NCBI RefSeq assembly: GCF_037392515.1
Contig: NC_090295.1
Span: 22,546,501 to 22,610,500, forward strand
DNA from: Haliotis asinina
Lineage: Eukaryota; Mollusca; Gastropoda; Lepetellida; Haliotidae
DNA length: 64,000 bases
Direction of reading: 5' to 3'
Below are positions 40,970 to 54,700 of the stretch, in pieces. The position numbers and the translations under genes were made by a program. The notes beneath the pieces are model-generated. The model was given only the letters and a program-made list of their open reading frames with translations, was not told the origin of the DNA and made no database searches. Position 1 is the stretch's first letter, and every line of letters starts with the position of its first letter.

Positions 40970-42028
40970 ATGCCGCCCACTGTTGACATATCCGAGTTGG
41001 AGAGTAAAGGTTACACGGTTGTGAAAGGAGTCGTGTCACCAGATGACTGTGACAGGTACATCAAGATCTACAGACAGTGGCTTGCACAGTTTAATGATTC
41101 GTGGCCAATATCAAGCAACTCCCTGATCCAACGATACCGAATCGGTCATATGGAGCCTTCTTGGGGAAGCCGCCTCAAGGCCAAGAAGGTCTTCGAGCAG
41201 ATATGGGGCACTGACCAACTTCTGACAAGTTTTGACGCAGTTGCCATAGGCCGGCCACCTGAAGATGGCGAGGAGATGTTTGCCGTCCCTGGAAAGCACT
41301 GGCTCCATTGTGATCAGGGAGTAGAGCGAGTTGGGCTCCACGCCTACCAAGGAGCCGTGTACTTACAGGCTGCTGATGAGGATGACTGGACGTTTGAGGT
41401 TCTGGAAGGATCGCATGTGCTGCACAATGATTTCTTTGAAGCTTCTCCACGAGCAAAGATGAGAAGCATCACCAACAAGTTCTATGGGCTTACAGACGCA
41501 GACGTGGAGTGGTACACTGCGCACAATGGAGTTACACGTAGAAGGGTGCCAGCCCCTAAAGGAGGAATGATCATATGGGATTCAAGACTCATCCATGCAA
41601 ACGTTCGGCCAAAGGAAAACAGACGCCATCCTGGAAGATGGAGATACGTTGTGTTTGTTTCCATGGGTCCGGCCGTTTGGGCTAGTAAGCAATATCTCAG
41701 ACAGAAGAAGCAGGCATACAAAGAAATGAGGATGACATCCCACTGGCCCTGTAATGGGCTGGCAATGTTCTCGGATGTGGAAGTAGGTGGGCCCATGGCA
41801 ATAGACAAGCTACCAAACATAGCCTGCACAGATGATGCTAAACGTGTGGCAGGGGTTCTTTCCTATCCAGGCGCAAAGAAGGGACCGTCGTGGAGGCCTC
41901 TTTGGGCAGAAGGCAGTAAGGAGGGACAAGACCATACAACGTGGCTGACACCACTATGGGTGGCATTGGGTGTTGCCGTGATATCCCTTGTTACTGCTCT
42001 CTCTGTGAAAAGAACTCTAATGAGATAA
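40970..42028 (+). CDS. PhyH-like Fe(II)/2-oxoglutarate dioxygenase with C-terminal membrane anchor
   Basis: 352 residues in one coding exon; ATG at 40970, 21 bp after a splice acceptor (CCCTTCAG). It aligns with the minus-strand paralogue from the first GYTVV motif, with identical spacing up to the metal site: His113-x-Asp115 (WLHCDQ), distal His209 (DSRLIHAN) and Arg residues in NVRP and GRWR. The last 30 residues differ. LTPLWVALGVAVISLVTALS (about 326-346) is a clear transmembrane helix followed by the basic end VKRTLMR, so the enzyme is probably a tail-anchored membrane protein with its catalytic domain in the cytosol. Lysine-rich and WRPLW sequences precede the anchor. The substrate is unknown; a membrane lipid would fit family and location, as inference. 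An AATAAA at 42160 is a likely poly(A) signal. Confidence 0.93.
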   Translation: MPPTVDISELESKGYTVVKGVVSPDDCDRYIKIYRQWLAQFNDSWPISSNSLIQRYRIGHMEPSWGSRLKAKKVFEQIWGTDQLLTSFDAVAIGRPPEDGEEMFAVPGKHWLHCDQGVERVGLHAYQGAVYLQAADEDDWTFEVLEGSHVLHNDFFEASPRAKMRSITNKFYGLTDADVEWYTAHNGVTRRRVPAPKGGMIIWDSRLIHANVRPKENRRHPGRWRYVVFVSMGPAVWASKQYLRQKKQAYKEMRMTSHWPCNGLAMFSDVEVGGPMAIDKLPNIACTDDAKRVAGVLSYPGAKKGPSWRPLWAEGSKEGQDHTTWLTPLWVALGVAVISLVTALSVKRTLMR

Positions 42029-42518
42029 TCTGTTGAAAGCACCTACAGACGGATGTCTGTGACTGACGTGTCAAGTGTTCGGTCAGCTCGACCTTTTGAA
42101 AATGTTAATATCAAAGCTGACAAAAAATAGGCTTTCCTGACATATATTTAATAATTCCAAATAAATTGGGGTATTTTGAGTATATCCCTGGGTCAGTTTG
42201 ACCAAATGTGTTGGGACATTTCATGCAACGGACAGCTCAAATAGTGCCCCACATGCCATGTCTGCTTGGACTACCTACTGACTGAATGCAACATCCCTTC
42301 GTGAATAAATATTTTTTAGACATTTCTGATGATCGTCATTATTCGTACTATTATATCATATTTACTTCAATGACATTAAATGGATTGGGTGACAGGCTTG
42401 GATACTCGGTTATCATGTTATACCACAAATACATCTTTACTTCTAATTAGCTTGGTCTGGAGTTAATTACTGTCCGTGTTGATATTGCTAAGTGAATGCT
42501 GACCACTGTGAAGAGCAG

Positions 42519-42651
42519 CAAGTGAATTTAGTTTTGTGATGCTTTTAGCAATTGTCAGCAATATCACCAGAAATTGGCTTCACACACTGTACCCCTGTGG
42601 GGAACTGAACCTGCCTCTTTGGTATGATGCTCTAACTACTCCACCACCCAT
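42519..42651 (-). repeat. SINE family B copy
   Basis: 'ttttgtgatgcttttagcaattgtcagcaatatcaccag', 'ggggaactgaacctgcctctttgg', 'ccaccaccca'. Confidence 0.85.
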
Positions 42652-44995
42652 GAAGAGCAAACAATCAAAACAAAGAAAATATAGAATTAACTGAGTGACT
42701 TGAAAAAAAGACTGAAAAGACACACCAACATGGTGCATCTTATGAGGCTGAGCAATGCTTTCAAGTTACAATGTCATCATGGGGAGAAAATGCAGGATTG
42801 TATTCCCATATTCACAGAAAACAAAACAGAGAGTTTTTCAATCATAATACTTTAATATGGAGTGTCCTGGTAATTGAGTCAACAGAAATTCAAGAACTGA
42901 TTTCTCAACAATGAAAGAGAATTTTTGGATCCTTAATTGTCAAGCACATCAAGGTTACTTGTGACATTATCAATACGGTTACAGAAGGAAATGAACCGTC
43001 AATTTTCCATGGGATTGTACACATTATTTCATCACTTCATCACTTGTGGGAACATCTGACTCAAATCGGGGGTTCATGTGATGTCAATCTGTCTTTTTCA
43101 ACATTCAAATAAGTCTGTGTTGACCTATTAAAGCTGAATCATTCCTTCACCATGCATGAATGCTTCAGGGAAAAAAATCAATCCCTGAAATGAAAATGTT
43201 TTGGTGATTTAGTCCTTTAATGTAATTAATTAATGTGATTTTTAAAAGCATTTTTATTATTATCATGGGTTTGGATCTGAGTTCACAGTTTTCACTGATT
43301 TTGTTACTATTAATATTGTGAATTGGTTAAAATCTCATAATTGATGACTAATTCATTCAACCAATTAATCATCAAAATTAACTTGTTAGCATCATTTATC
43401 AAATTTTTTCTCTTTTCTATAATGTTTCTTAATGTTTAAAAACAAAATAAAGAAAAAACCTGCAATTCTTTATATTTTGTTTATCAATCTGTACAAAGTG
43501 CATTTGCAAATTTCACATCTTTGCAGGATGAATTATATGTTAGGAACATATATTTTATGGAGTCTTTAAGATAAATTCAATCATGACCCGTAACAAGCTT
43601 GCAGTGCTTATGAAATGTAAACTTAACGACAGACAAAATCAACCCTGTGAAAAATATTGTTAATATGTTCCAAAATTGTTTGTGTTCGATTATGGGAAAA
43701 CAACATCAGCTGCTGGGTTGTTTAGTCACTGTGGCCAATCTTCAATTATTTTAATTAATCGGACTAGTTAAAAGGTTTGTCAGAAGAATATCTGTCCATG
43801 TGGCTTACACCAAGGTAGTCGCCATTCGTCGGAAACATGCAGCATTTCAGGCTTAACTTAAACATCAATGCCAAGTAACTGGAATATTTAAGTGTCTTTA
43901 AACCCAAATCACCCATTTACTTCATCCTTTCCAGCATCCTGATATCAAGAAATCCACTCCAGAAGGATATGTTTTATGTCTGTATGAAAAATATTTCATG
44001 GTATATGAGGAATTAGACCTTAATACATGCGGCAAAGGTACAATAAAAGAACACAAAGAATTACATCAAAAAAGATTATACTACTTCAAATTCACAAATC
44101 AACACTTCAACATCAAAACGTCTACAATTAAGTGAATTCAGAAGTTTTCTGAAAACCCATCATACTTCAGTGTAGCAATATTTTTAAAATGCATAGCTGT
44201 AGCGAATATGATGATTGGCAAAGGTCAGGCAAAATATATCAATCCAAACATGAATAAATGTTTTAAGATATTTGAAAATACTCTTCTATCAAACAGTTTG
44301 CAAATGCTTTCAACTTGTAAGGCACACTGTAAAAAATAGCAACAATTGAAAATTTCTTGTATTGAAAATATGTTCTTTGACTGAATAACACAAAACAATA
44401 CATTACTCCCTTGTAGTTTCATGTCAATATTTAGTTGTCAAAACTAAACCAAATGACCTACATGCCATAATAAGCAGCCCAGAGGCTTAAAAACTGACCA
44501 AGGGGAAAAGGCTTAATTCAACCACAAATGACATCATATGAGATAAACAGAAAAACTAAGTTGAAAAATGACAACTACGACACATTCTGTAATGGTTACT
44601 TGGCAATCATCTGTGCAATCTGTTCTGCTCATTTCTGATTCCAAGACAGTACAAGATAGACTATACATTAACAGAAATGCCAACCCTAATTTCGCTCAAC
44701 TTGCTGTTAACATTGTAATCACCTCAATCAGTATTAAGTATCCACATTTTGCTTGATACGGTATAAACTGTATTTGAAATTTATTATATATGGTACATGA
44801 TATTTGATTATTTGTATTTTTTAAAAATTTGTATATTTTACTGCTATTGTTGTCACATATTTTGTGGTGTTATTTAATAATGACTTCAATAAAATGGTAG
44901 GGGTTTGCATCTCTGAAGCAAACTGGTTGGGAGTGTTTCTGTACATATATCTTGCAAATGGATCTTAAAGTTTGCCAGTGGGCGCTTATGTAGCA

Positions 44996-45353
44996 ATCCT
45001 CAATATCTCCAGCGAATGTGCTCTGATAAGTTTCCACTAAACCCTGGATGCATCTATGGCTCAGCCTGATAAATTTATTACCAATTTATAAACCATGCAG
45101 AGGCTCTCTGAGTCTGTCAGTTTGTCTGTATGATTTTCCTCAAATCTGAGTTGCACTGTGAATGAACCTTTGCAGATGCGACTGTTATCTTTGTTGAAAC
45201 TTGCAAGCTCAGTTGTAATGGCAGCTTAGCTGATTGTTTACTGTGAGAATGCAGAGCCAGCAAAGGGAGGTAATAAAATTATTGGGCAAACCTATATGCA
45301 TCCAGGGTATAGAGGAGACTTATTGGAACATATACCCTGGAGATATCAAGGAT
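44996..45353. mobile_element. MITE, about 360 bp, second copy at 56519-56884
   Basis: Ends 'atcctcaatatctccag' and 'ataccctggagatatcaagg', and matches the copy in the TMCO4 intron over its whole length ('ttactgtgagaatgcagagcc', 'aaagggaggtaataaa'). The left terminal repeat is more worn than the right. Confidence 0.85.
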
Positions 45354-46640
45354 GTTATGTCTATATGATGATGATAAGCTTCAAGATGAACGGCTTTGGG
45401 CAAACATTCTAAAAACATCAAGAATAGAAGAAATATCTGTGTATGTTCAACAACATCTGGTGAAAAAATAAATCATGAAAAAAACACTAGACATCATTCT
45501 GCATAATAAAAGCACATATATTTACATATATACTGAGGGCAACAAATAAGGTAACACCACTTCATGGCAGTGTTCCTTATAAATTTCACAGATTTCCTCC
45601 CACAGTGCTGTTCAAAGTTGGTGATGAAAACTTTAAAATATTAAAGGAATGCTTGAACTTTCCTATGTTCATTTATTTGTTTCCCTCAGTATACATTAGG
45701 TACCAGTCATTTATTACAGAGGCTTTTGAGTCTGGGTATTTGTATGAACTAGCATACTTTAAAAAATTCTTTCTGCAACTGCTCATTACATTTGAAGAAG
45801 GCCTGTCATGTGTCCCTGTGCATATTTTCATAACATTCCTGAAAATGAAAATCAGCAAAACCACTTTATATTGCAACATATAATTTGTTTCTTGGTCAAA
45901 TAAGTTTAAATCTCTTATGCCCTTCCAAAAGAGACATCTTTGGGTTATCTACTGTCAGATTCCCTCTGAGCCACTGCCACATCCAATAAATGACAGACAC
46001 CTAATAAAACATAATTTCATTACACAAGATTTCATTACATACAAAATAGGAAAATGTTGGGACACAATTGGCAACTTTCATGACAACTACAATCTGATTA
46101 CCAAAGTATAAAGAATGTAATATCACATTTTTATGATTGAGACAGTAAACATTCAACCACATAACCACACAATACTTCAGTTGGCAGTTCATGGACCTTT
46201 ATCAGTGCTAAGGATACATGTACAAGGAAGTAACAGTTTTAAAAGGCATACATGCCCTCATCAAAATAAAATGAATCTTTCTTCTGCTTTTTGGTCAAGC
46301 ATATGTGGACTAATAAAAAAAGTTAGTTTAATTTAACTGTTAGCAAGTATTTGTGTTACAGCATGTTGGACATACGTGGGAAGATACATAAAAATGAAGC
46401 CTGTAGTAGATGTTTACCACTTTTTTGAAATCCACGTAACACAGGACAAACCAAGGATCACAGTAAAGGCAAACCATATCTGATCCTGTCTAGTGTAAGG
46501 AACATAATCCTTCACATTGAGTGTTGTGCCTTTGATGACTGGGAAATATGCTGGGCTAGCATCTCCAAGACAGAATTGGTGGGATGTGTGCTTGAATCAA
46601 AGATTCAACCTGAGAAAGACAAATATCTTTTTGTGGAATT

Positions 46641-46828
46641 GACCTTCAGTAACCCATACTTGTTGTAAGAGGCAACTAACAGCATCAGGCTTGCTGACTT
46701 GGTTGAAACATGTCATCGTATCTCAATTGTGTAGATTGATGCTCATGCTGTTGATCTTTAAGCCTGGTCCAAACTCAAATATTTACAGGCTGCCATGGAT
46801 TACTGCTGAGTGAACTCGCACTCACTCT
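46641..46828 (+). repeat. SINE family A copy
   Basis: 'gaccttcagtaacccatacttgttgtaagaggc' to 'tactgctgagtgaactcgcactcactc'. Confidence 0.88.
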
Positions 46829-49147
46829 TGTGGGTGTCATGTGAAGTAAATTCATGTGACTATAAAGCCACTAATTTGTAGGCTTTCCTCAATGTATTCA
46901 AACCTTGGTGACAATAACACTGTTTAACACACAAAATTAGCACACCCTTCAAAGAACATCAATCAAAAATAACATCACTGTCAAAGGGGCCATAATAGTT
47001 TGTTATACACACTTCAACTAAAACATACAAGTGTCTGGGGCAAGTGTTTGTGAGAAAAGTTTCCTGAATTGTTAAAAACATTTCTTGTCTAATGGCTGAT
47101 ATATTCCTATTCACATTTATGTCTAGTTCACACATGAGCACAGGAGAGCACAGAAAACAATGAAAATTTACCTAGGGTTATTGTGGGCTTTTCTGTAGAT
47201 TTGCATTGATCTCAAAGACATTAAAAAGTGAAACCAAATCCCATAAATCCACAGAACGTTCTCATGTCTGCTAGTTGACCAATTTACCTCTGTGATGTTC
47301 ATTTCAACACTGAAGACATCAAACTCCATTCACTGCCCAGTGTCTGTCGTGACTATAACACTATTATGCATGCTGCTATTTCGGACATGATATTTCCATG
47401 TGCATAAATGATAAAAGCATAAGCCATGCTTAATTTACATAACTGCACATGATATTGTACCCATACATAACTTGAGCAAGAATCAAAATAAACATTTGTT
47501 ACATTCTTCATGAAACTGTGAGTTTTGCTGACACATGCCTCATTCTGAGTTGCTATCATGAGGAGAAAAATGCATTTAAAAGCAAAGTGTGATAAACATT
47601 CTGAAATCGACATCTCATGATAAAAAACAAATTAATATGTAGTGATTATTTACTATTTTGGGGCCTGGAATTCTTTGTTTTTTGTCTCCTTAAATTCCAG
47701 TTCCCCAAATTTTGATCATACCATCTGACTAAACGTGAACTGCATGTCAACATGTGAAAAGAAGTCCACACATTCATCAAGTGGGCGAGATGAGGATACC
47801 ATTCATGGACATTAATGTGATGAGCATTCAAGTGATGGACATTGATGGCATTCATGACACTCATACCCAACTGCAGTCTCCCAGGTCTGAAACTCCACTT
47901 GACCTGTGCAGTGCACATTAAGTCACATAAGTATTCCTATCCCAGGTAGAAACAATGACCATTAGTGCTGCAACAATTTCGTTTGATTCATCAAAAATCG
48001 AATCAGGCATCTTAGTATCGATTTTTGATAATCATTATCACTATTTCAATTTGATAATTGAATACCCATTTAAATTATTTCCAAACAACCAGAACATCAT
48101 CCAATTCAAAGTATTCTAAAAGACTAGCCACAAGTAGTAATAACCACAAATTTCTGATCTTCTAATTGATGTTAGCTAAAATCATTATTACCAACAAAAT
48201 CTAATCAGGTGGGATTGGTTATAAAACAATAACAAGACTCTAATCAACAAATCCTGCGCTATCCTACTCACTGTGCTGTGTAAGACCTGAGTTCATTGGA
48301 TATCTCTGACACAACTACATCAGTGATAAAAACATGCACTTAATTCAGGAAATACAAATCCTGATAGTCACATTGTTTTACAATCATTTGCAATGTTTAA
48401 TGTGAAATCATTCTCCTACAGTTATCATGAGAACAGACAAGAGTCTGTACAATCCACAGATTGACAAACATTCAAGACACACACTGTAATCCTCAAATCC
48501 TCAAAGAACAAAGCTCTTAAAGTACGTTGGACCTCTGTTCTGGAGTTCTCATGGGGTTAATTCTGTCAATACACCAATATACATTCATTTGGTGATGAGG
48601 TATACTTAACATACATCTTGAGATGACTATATATAATTCTAGGGATGGCACGGGTTTTTCAAATTTTCAACCAGGGTACCTCACCTCTTATTACCGTTCC
48701 CCGATACCAGTTATGTTCTGTAATTCCTGACATCAAATTTGTGAGAAATGGCAATATATTCTTCAGCCATGAGGCTAAAATTTCAAGTTTTTCAATATCT
48801 TAACCATGAATTATATTTAAAAGTTGCGACTGTAATTACGTCTAAATCTTCAAAGACAATACATGAAAGAATGAAAGAATATCATAGAAAATTGTTTAAT
48901 CTATTAATCAAATGATCATAATCGGTCCCGGTATTGAAACGGGTACCCGGGTTCAACTCATTACCCGCCTGACCCCGGGTCTCTGTGTTACCTGTCCACA
49001 TCCTACATATTTCACAAAACAATGTACTTGGTAGTAAATACATAACAATGCTATGCATGTAGCATTACAAAGTACATGATAAGTATACCTCACATTGGGA
49101 AAAACACATCTCCCCAACTGTATCTGAGGATGTGAACAAATTAAAAT

Positions 49148-49230
49148 CATGTCATTGCATCCTTATTGTGTGGATCAGTGTGGTCAATCACTGACCGGTT
49201 TGGTCCACACTTCATTAAACTCACCACCCT
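49148..49230 (+). repeat. worn SINE family A fragment
   Basis: 'tcatgtcattgcatccttattgtgtggatcagtg' and 'gtcaatcactgaccggtttggtccacactt' match the middle of family A only. Confidence 0.5.
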
Positions 49231-50219
49231 GACACAGATGGAATAATGAAGGTGTGACTTTCAACAACAAACAGACATACTTCATCCATCTGGAGCTGCT
49301 GTAGAGATCCTAGTGTCATGAGCACTACGGTAACAGACAAAATCTACATGTCTGAGATAACGGCTTACAAAAATATTGGTGTATTTATACTGGTCCCAAA
49401 TGTTGACTTTAACAGCACAAAAATATATATCTTTCAAATTCAACATGACTTCAAAGATTTAGCACAAGTGTTGAGTTTAAGGCTGCAATTTAGGCACTTT
49501 CAATAGCAAATGGAAGAGCAGTGACACAGCTGTATGCATCCTTACAGTGACACTGAAATCTGGGATATCCAGCTGAATTTTCACATACCAATAAGCAAGA
49601 CCTTAAAAATCAAATGACATGAGACCAACATACCATATTCATTTCCAGCATTATCATATCCACATGAGACATGGATTTGGAACAAATGGAATAATTAATA
49701 ACTGGTAACAAAATATTTTGAAAAGTATTAGTTTTTGCATTGCACTTGAACATGAAATTATCAAATATGAAATGTGAGGCATTTCATTATCCATTGCTAA
49801 GAATGGAACTGATCTCCAGGTCAAATGTCATGAAAATAATCTTTGGAGATGTATTTTGATGTTTATGCTTTTTTACTGATCTATTGCCAGTTTCCATATT
49901 CTTAAGCAACCAATTTGAAAATACAAATTCTACATTCTTTAATTTGAACTTACTAATGATGTAATCGATGGTTTGGTAAAAAATATATGGAAACAAAGCA
50001 AACAAATACTGTCAAAAACATCTTATAATTAATTTTGGAATCTGCAATGTGAGAGTATTTCTGGCTGAAGTTCCCAACCTCAAAATCTGACATAGTAAAG
50101 TCATTAATGGATGTCTGTCACAGGAATTTCAAAGAAATCAATATTTTCAAATTCCTACCATCGGCATCATGTGAAAATTGCATCACAATATCAGACCAGA
50201 CAATTACTGTCCCACCAAC

Positions 50220-51725
50220 CTATACATCATCAGCTGAAGGGACAAGATGCACATCTCCCAAACCTGTCGTCACTCCGTCCACCCCTTCAGTCTCAACGTC
50301 TTTCTTGTCTAGTGATGCCCAACCATCCCTGCATTTACTCCTCCCTGCTTCGTATCTGTCCGTAACAATCCTTTGACCATCACCAACCTTAACAACACCA
50401 CTAATGTCCTTCCCAGCTGATTGTTTATCATTGGAGAAGGATGCTCCAGGCACTTGAGTTTCTGTGATACTCTTGTTAGTTTCTACAAACTTATTTTTGG
50501 TGGGAGGGCTGTACCTACAATCATGTAGCCCCTCTTGCTCATCACTGTAACATGATTGTGAACGTGGCCCCACATTTCCCTGATAGTCAAGCTGATTCTG
50601 GTTGAAGGAAGATTCATTCCCCATATTGTGTAGTCTTGCTTCCTCAGCAATGTCATGTGGCTGCTGTGTGGGTTTCCCTGAATTTCCCTGTGTACATGTA
50701 TTAGAAATATCACTGTCTGGCGTCTTGTCATCTACCATCTCTCCTCGAACATCATGGTAAGTAATCTCCTGCATCTCAACTGACCCTGCACAAACTGGTG
50801 ACGATGCTGTAAGCGATGGAGATGTTGACAACGATGTTGTCTGTGAGGACTGATCTGAGGCTGGTGTGTCACCAGGAGATGGGTTGCTGCAGAAGCTGCT
50901 TGTAGTACTTGATTTCTTCAGCTCATCCTTGGTGCGGACACCCACGACTTTCATGATAATATCCAGCTGCTTCATATAGTCACTGTGCCCATTTACCTTC
51001 AAGGAGACAGAAATAAGCAGGGACATCATCAAGGAAATATGCAGTCATTTCAGAAATTCACAATCAGAGCTATAACATAACATATCATATATTACCGTTC
51101 ATAAGCCAAATACTGAAAGCCAACAAATGCAGCCAGTAGAGTGTAGGAGGTTGGCTTATATAAGGGTAAAACTTTTGTCAAACTTACTTTCTTGTGACCG
51201 GCAAGACGATATTGTATCATGGGGGGTCAACTTATTTATGAAAATTTAATATACCATTTTGATACTGATTTCATGGGTCAAGTTAGGGAGTCAGCTTATC
51301 TATGAGATTGGCTTATCTCTGGTAACATAATGAAGTTCACAATTTAGACTTAGCACAGACTGGCAGCTAATTTTCATGTTAAGGCTGGGCCCAAGGTACA
51401 CAAAGTAAGCAAGGCACAATGACATTTGGGAAGTTAAAGTAAGAGAGTTATGATTATCTGAAGGCAACCATAACTTTGTGGGATAAATCCAGGCATTTTA
51501 TGTGGTTTGGTTTGGAAGAGAACAGTATTTCTTCATTATCACAATGTGTCAGCAATGTATGCGAGCCCTAGAAGGATACTAGCAGGGGATGTTTGGTTGC
51601 CATTTTGGAGAACTTTTGAGATGTTGTTTTCAAAGTTGGTACAAAGAAGAATCAAAATTCAAGTCATGAGACTATCCTCTGCTATTTGAATTCAGCTGTT
51701 ACTGGATGAATGAGTGTGCGTGTGC

Positions 51726-51797
<72 letters not shown>

Positions 51798-54700
51798 CAG
51801 AGAGAGAGTGAGTGAGTGAGTGAGTGAGTTCAGGGGTCTACAGAAACGGGCTTCACACATTGTGTCCATGTGGGGAACTGAACCCGGATCTTCAGCTTCA
51901 TTTTACCCCACTATCATTATAAGGGTAACGCTATTTTTCAGGGCATTATCATTTGCAGAAGCCCGAGGTCTTTCATTAACTGCCCGACGAAGGAGACCGA
52001 AAAATAGTGTTACCGTTATTATAGCTAAAATGAATAGAATTTTTAATACAATAAGAATAAAAACAGCGGCATCGGTTTAGAAGCATTTACTGCCAACAAA
52101 ACGACAGAGATCACTGACACACATTTTGCAAATGTAGACACGTCATAGAACAACACAGATGCTTCACTATTGAGAGTGACGACATTCGACCTTGCCCTTT
52201 GCCCATACTACCAGCCGCCATTGTTTTCAGTGATCAACAATGTTAGACTTCAAGTCGATATTTTCATTGCTGTATGCTTTCAATTATGGCACAGTTGTTA
52301 TGGCTGGCACAGGCAGCAAAGTGCATAATGGCACAGGCACATCTGACGAATGTGAGCCTGATATATCGTCAATAATGAACCCAAGTTCAAACGAGCCGTA
52401 GGTGTTTGAACTTCAACAGCTGAGCTACTTATGATGTCACCTAACAACGGGCTTGATAATGGCCAGTCGTCAAGCATTTTGCGGGCATTATCAAGTTACA
52501 GTGGACCACTCATTTCTGATAACGTGCGGCCATTTTAATGATAATTCTATCCATTTTAGCTATAATCAGCAATATTTCAGAAATATCAGGGAAGGTAACA
52601 CTGGAAATGATCTTTGCTCATTGCAATGAATCGGTTTTGTTCTACACTACTTTTAGCAATATATCAGCATTATCATGGCAGAGGACACCAGAAATGGACA
52701 TCAAATGTTGTAGTCATGTGTAGAATTGAGTGTTTCCTATGATGCAGAAAACTTCTGTATCTGACTCCCAAATACATGTACACGACTCCCTCTCATGACA
52801 CCAGGGAGTTATGATGATTCCTAACTTGTTATACCAGGAGCAAAAACTGTTTAAAGTTGACACCTAAAAAGATGTCCATAACTCCCACTCCTGACCCCAG
52901 GGAGTGCTTATGATTGCTAAATGTTTATGCCTAGAGGAAACACTGGGAATTGAATCTGGGTCTTCAGCATGACTAGTAAATGCCTTAACCACTAGACTAC
53001 ACCATCAGACCTTAATAAATTATCATATTAATTATGAGGTGATGACTTATACTTACCACATCACTGAGGTCAATGTTGTGCATCCTGCGGTTATTCCACT
53101 TGATTGGTCCAAGCCCTGCTATCTTCATCTGAACTGAGGCAGTTCGATACAGGAACTTCAACAACCAGTCTCCTCTGTTGGCAACAAGCATCATGCATCA
53201 TAAATAATGATAATATTATCAATTTAACAGAACATACACAATTCACAATCTGTTATCTAAAACTCTCAAAAATGGTTTAGTTCTGTAACTCAAAATGTAA
53301 AACTAAGATGTCATTCAACAATTTCTAAGTCAAAGCATATCTAAATCACAATTTGCTATCATAAAACTGTCAAGAAAGGTTTTAATTCTGTAACTCAAAA
53401 TGAAAACTCAAAATGTATGTCAAGTCACAAGACATCCTGTGTTTAAGTGCTGGTGTATGCCATGGAAAAGCCAAGGGCGCACACTCCCTCTTTTATATCT
53501 TAAGATTCAGTTTGTTATTCAGAATTTGAAATTCATTCCTTGTTGCAGGCTTAACGGATCACAAAGACAAGGTGCTCTGACTTGAATCTGCACAGTAAAA
53601 TCACAGTAAAAGAATGCACCTGTAAAGTTGAAGTGAATTAGTTGAGAAGGAATACCTGAAAATATTCTTTAAGAACTTAAGTAAAAGTGAAAATGACTGA
53701 TGATGATCTCACAGAAAGTGTTTGCAGCGCAAATAAAGGGGAAGGTGGGGTGGCCCAGAGGTTAAAGTGTTTGCTTGTCACGTTCAAGGCCTGGGTTCAA
53801 CTCCAATAGTGAGTACAATGTTTGAAGCCCATATCCATTTTCCAACCCTACGATATATATTACGATTCACTGGAATATTGTTAAAAGTGGCAGAAACCAA
53901 ATTCACTCACTCACTTAACTTTACAGCTTTAGTGAAATATATGCAAACTGGATGATGTTGACAAATCTAGACACAATATATGCAAGGAACAATAGGAGTT
54001 TGACCCACCACAAATGCATCAGCAGAATGTAAAATAAGAGACACAAGCACCTACGCCACTGCATTACTATTGACCATTTGGGCCAAATGATGATTCTTGA
54101 AGCATGGAAGGCAATGACAGAAGCATCTACCTGCAATATCCGTTGATGATCTTGCCTGCTATGACACGCTCCAGTGGTTCCCAGTATTTGGAGTCTCCAG
54201 ACACAGGGGCCCCGAGCAGAATCACATCCTCCACAATACCTTCACACCCTGTAAGCCACATGAGACAGTTGCTAGTTATGAAAACACTATGTCATACATG
54301 GGAATCGGATGGAAGACTATTATAATAAATACATTATGTTTTTTTTACATTAGCCAAAAACTAGATAACCTTGGTCCAAAGTTTTCTGGAATTTTATTGC
54401 ACAGATACATTTATACATCAAGGTTGACATTTACATGTAAATCATTACTTTCCTGTTTAGGATAATTGAGTTACATGTGGTGTACAGAGGTTTAAGATGT
54501 ATTGCAAATACAACTCAATGGAAGGGAGATAACTCTTTGTTGTTCTTGTCATCTGTTAAATTAAAGGTCATCTGAAATTCTTGCAATGCCACTCATTATT
54601 ATCTGATACCTGTCCTTCAAACAGTTCAAAATTAACATTGAGGTGATTGGTAAGATACACATTTTGTTTGCTGGGCCTTGGGGATCATAAGTTGATGTAC

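Larger units (their letters stand above)
42029..50219. other. 8-kb gap between convergent dioxygenase and TMCO4 genes
   Basis: AT-rich, with SINE copies (42519, 46641), a MITE at 44996-45353 and no convincing gene. The TMCO4 3' UTR should occupy part of the right end. Confidence 0.5.

Noticed and set aside
45605-45883. 92-residue open frame
   Set aside because: No motif, no splice sites, AT-driven composition, and a similar-length frame exists on the opposite strand.
48000-48075. Regulatory palindrome in 'atcgatttttgataatc'
   Set aside because: Simple AT-rich self-complementarity of a kind common by chance in this composition.
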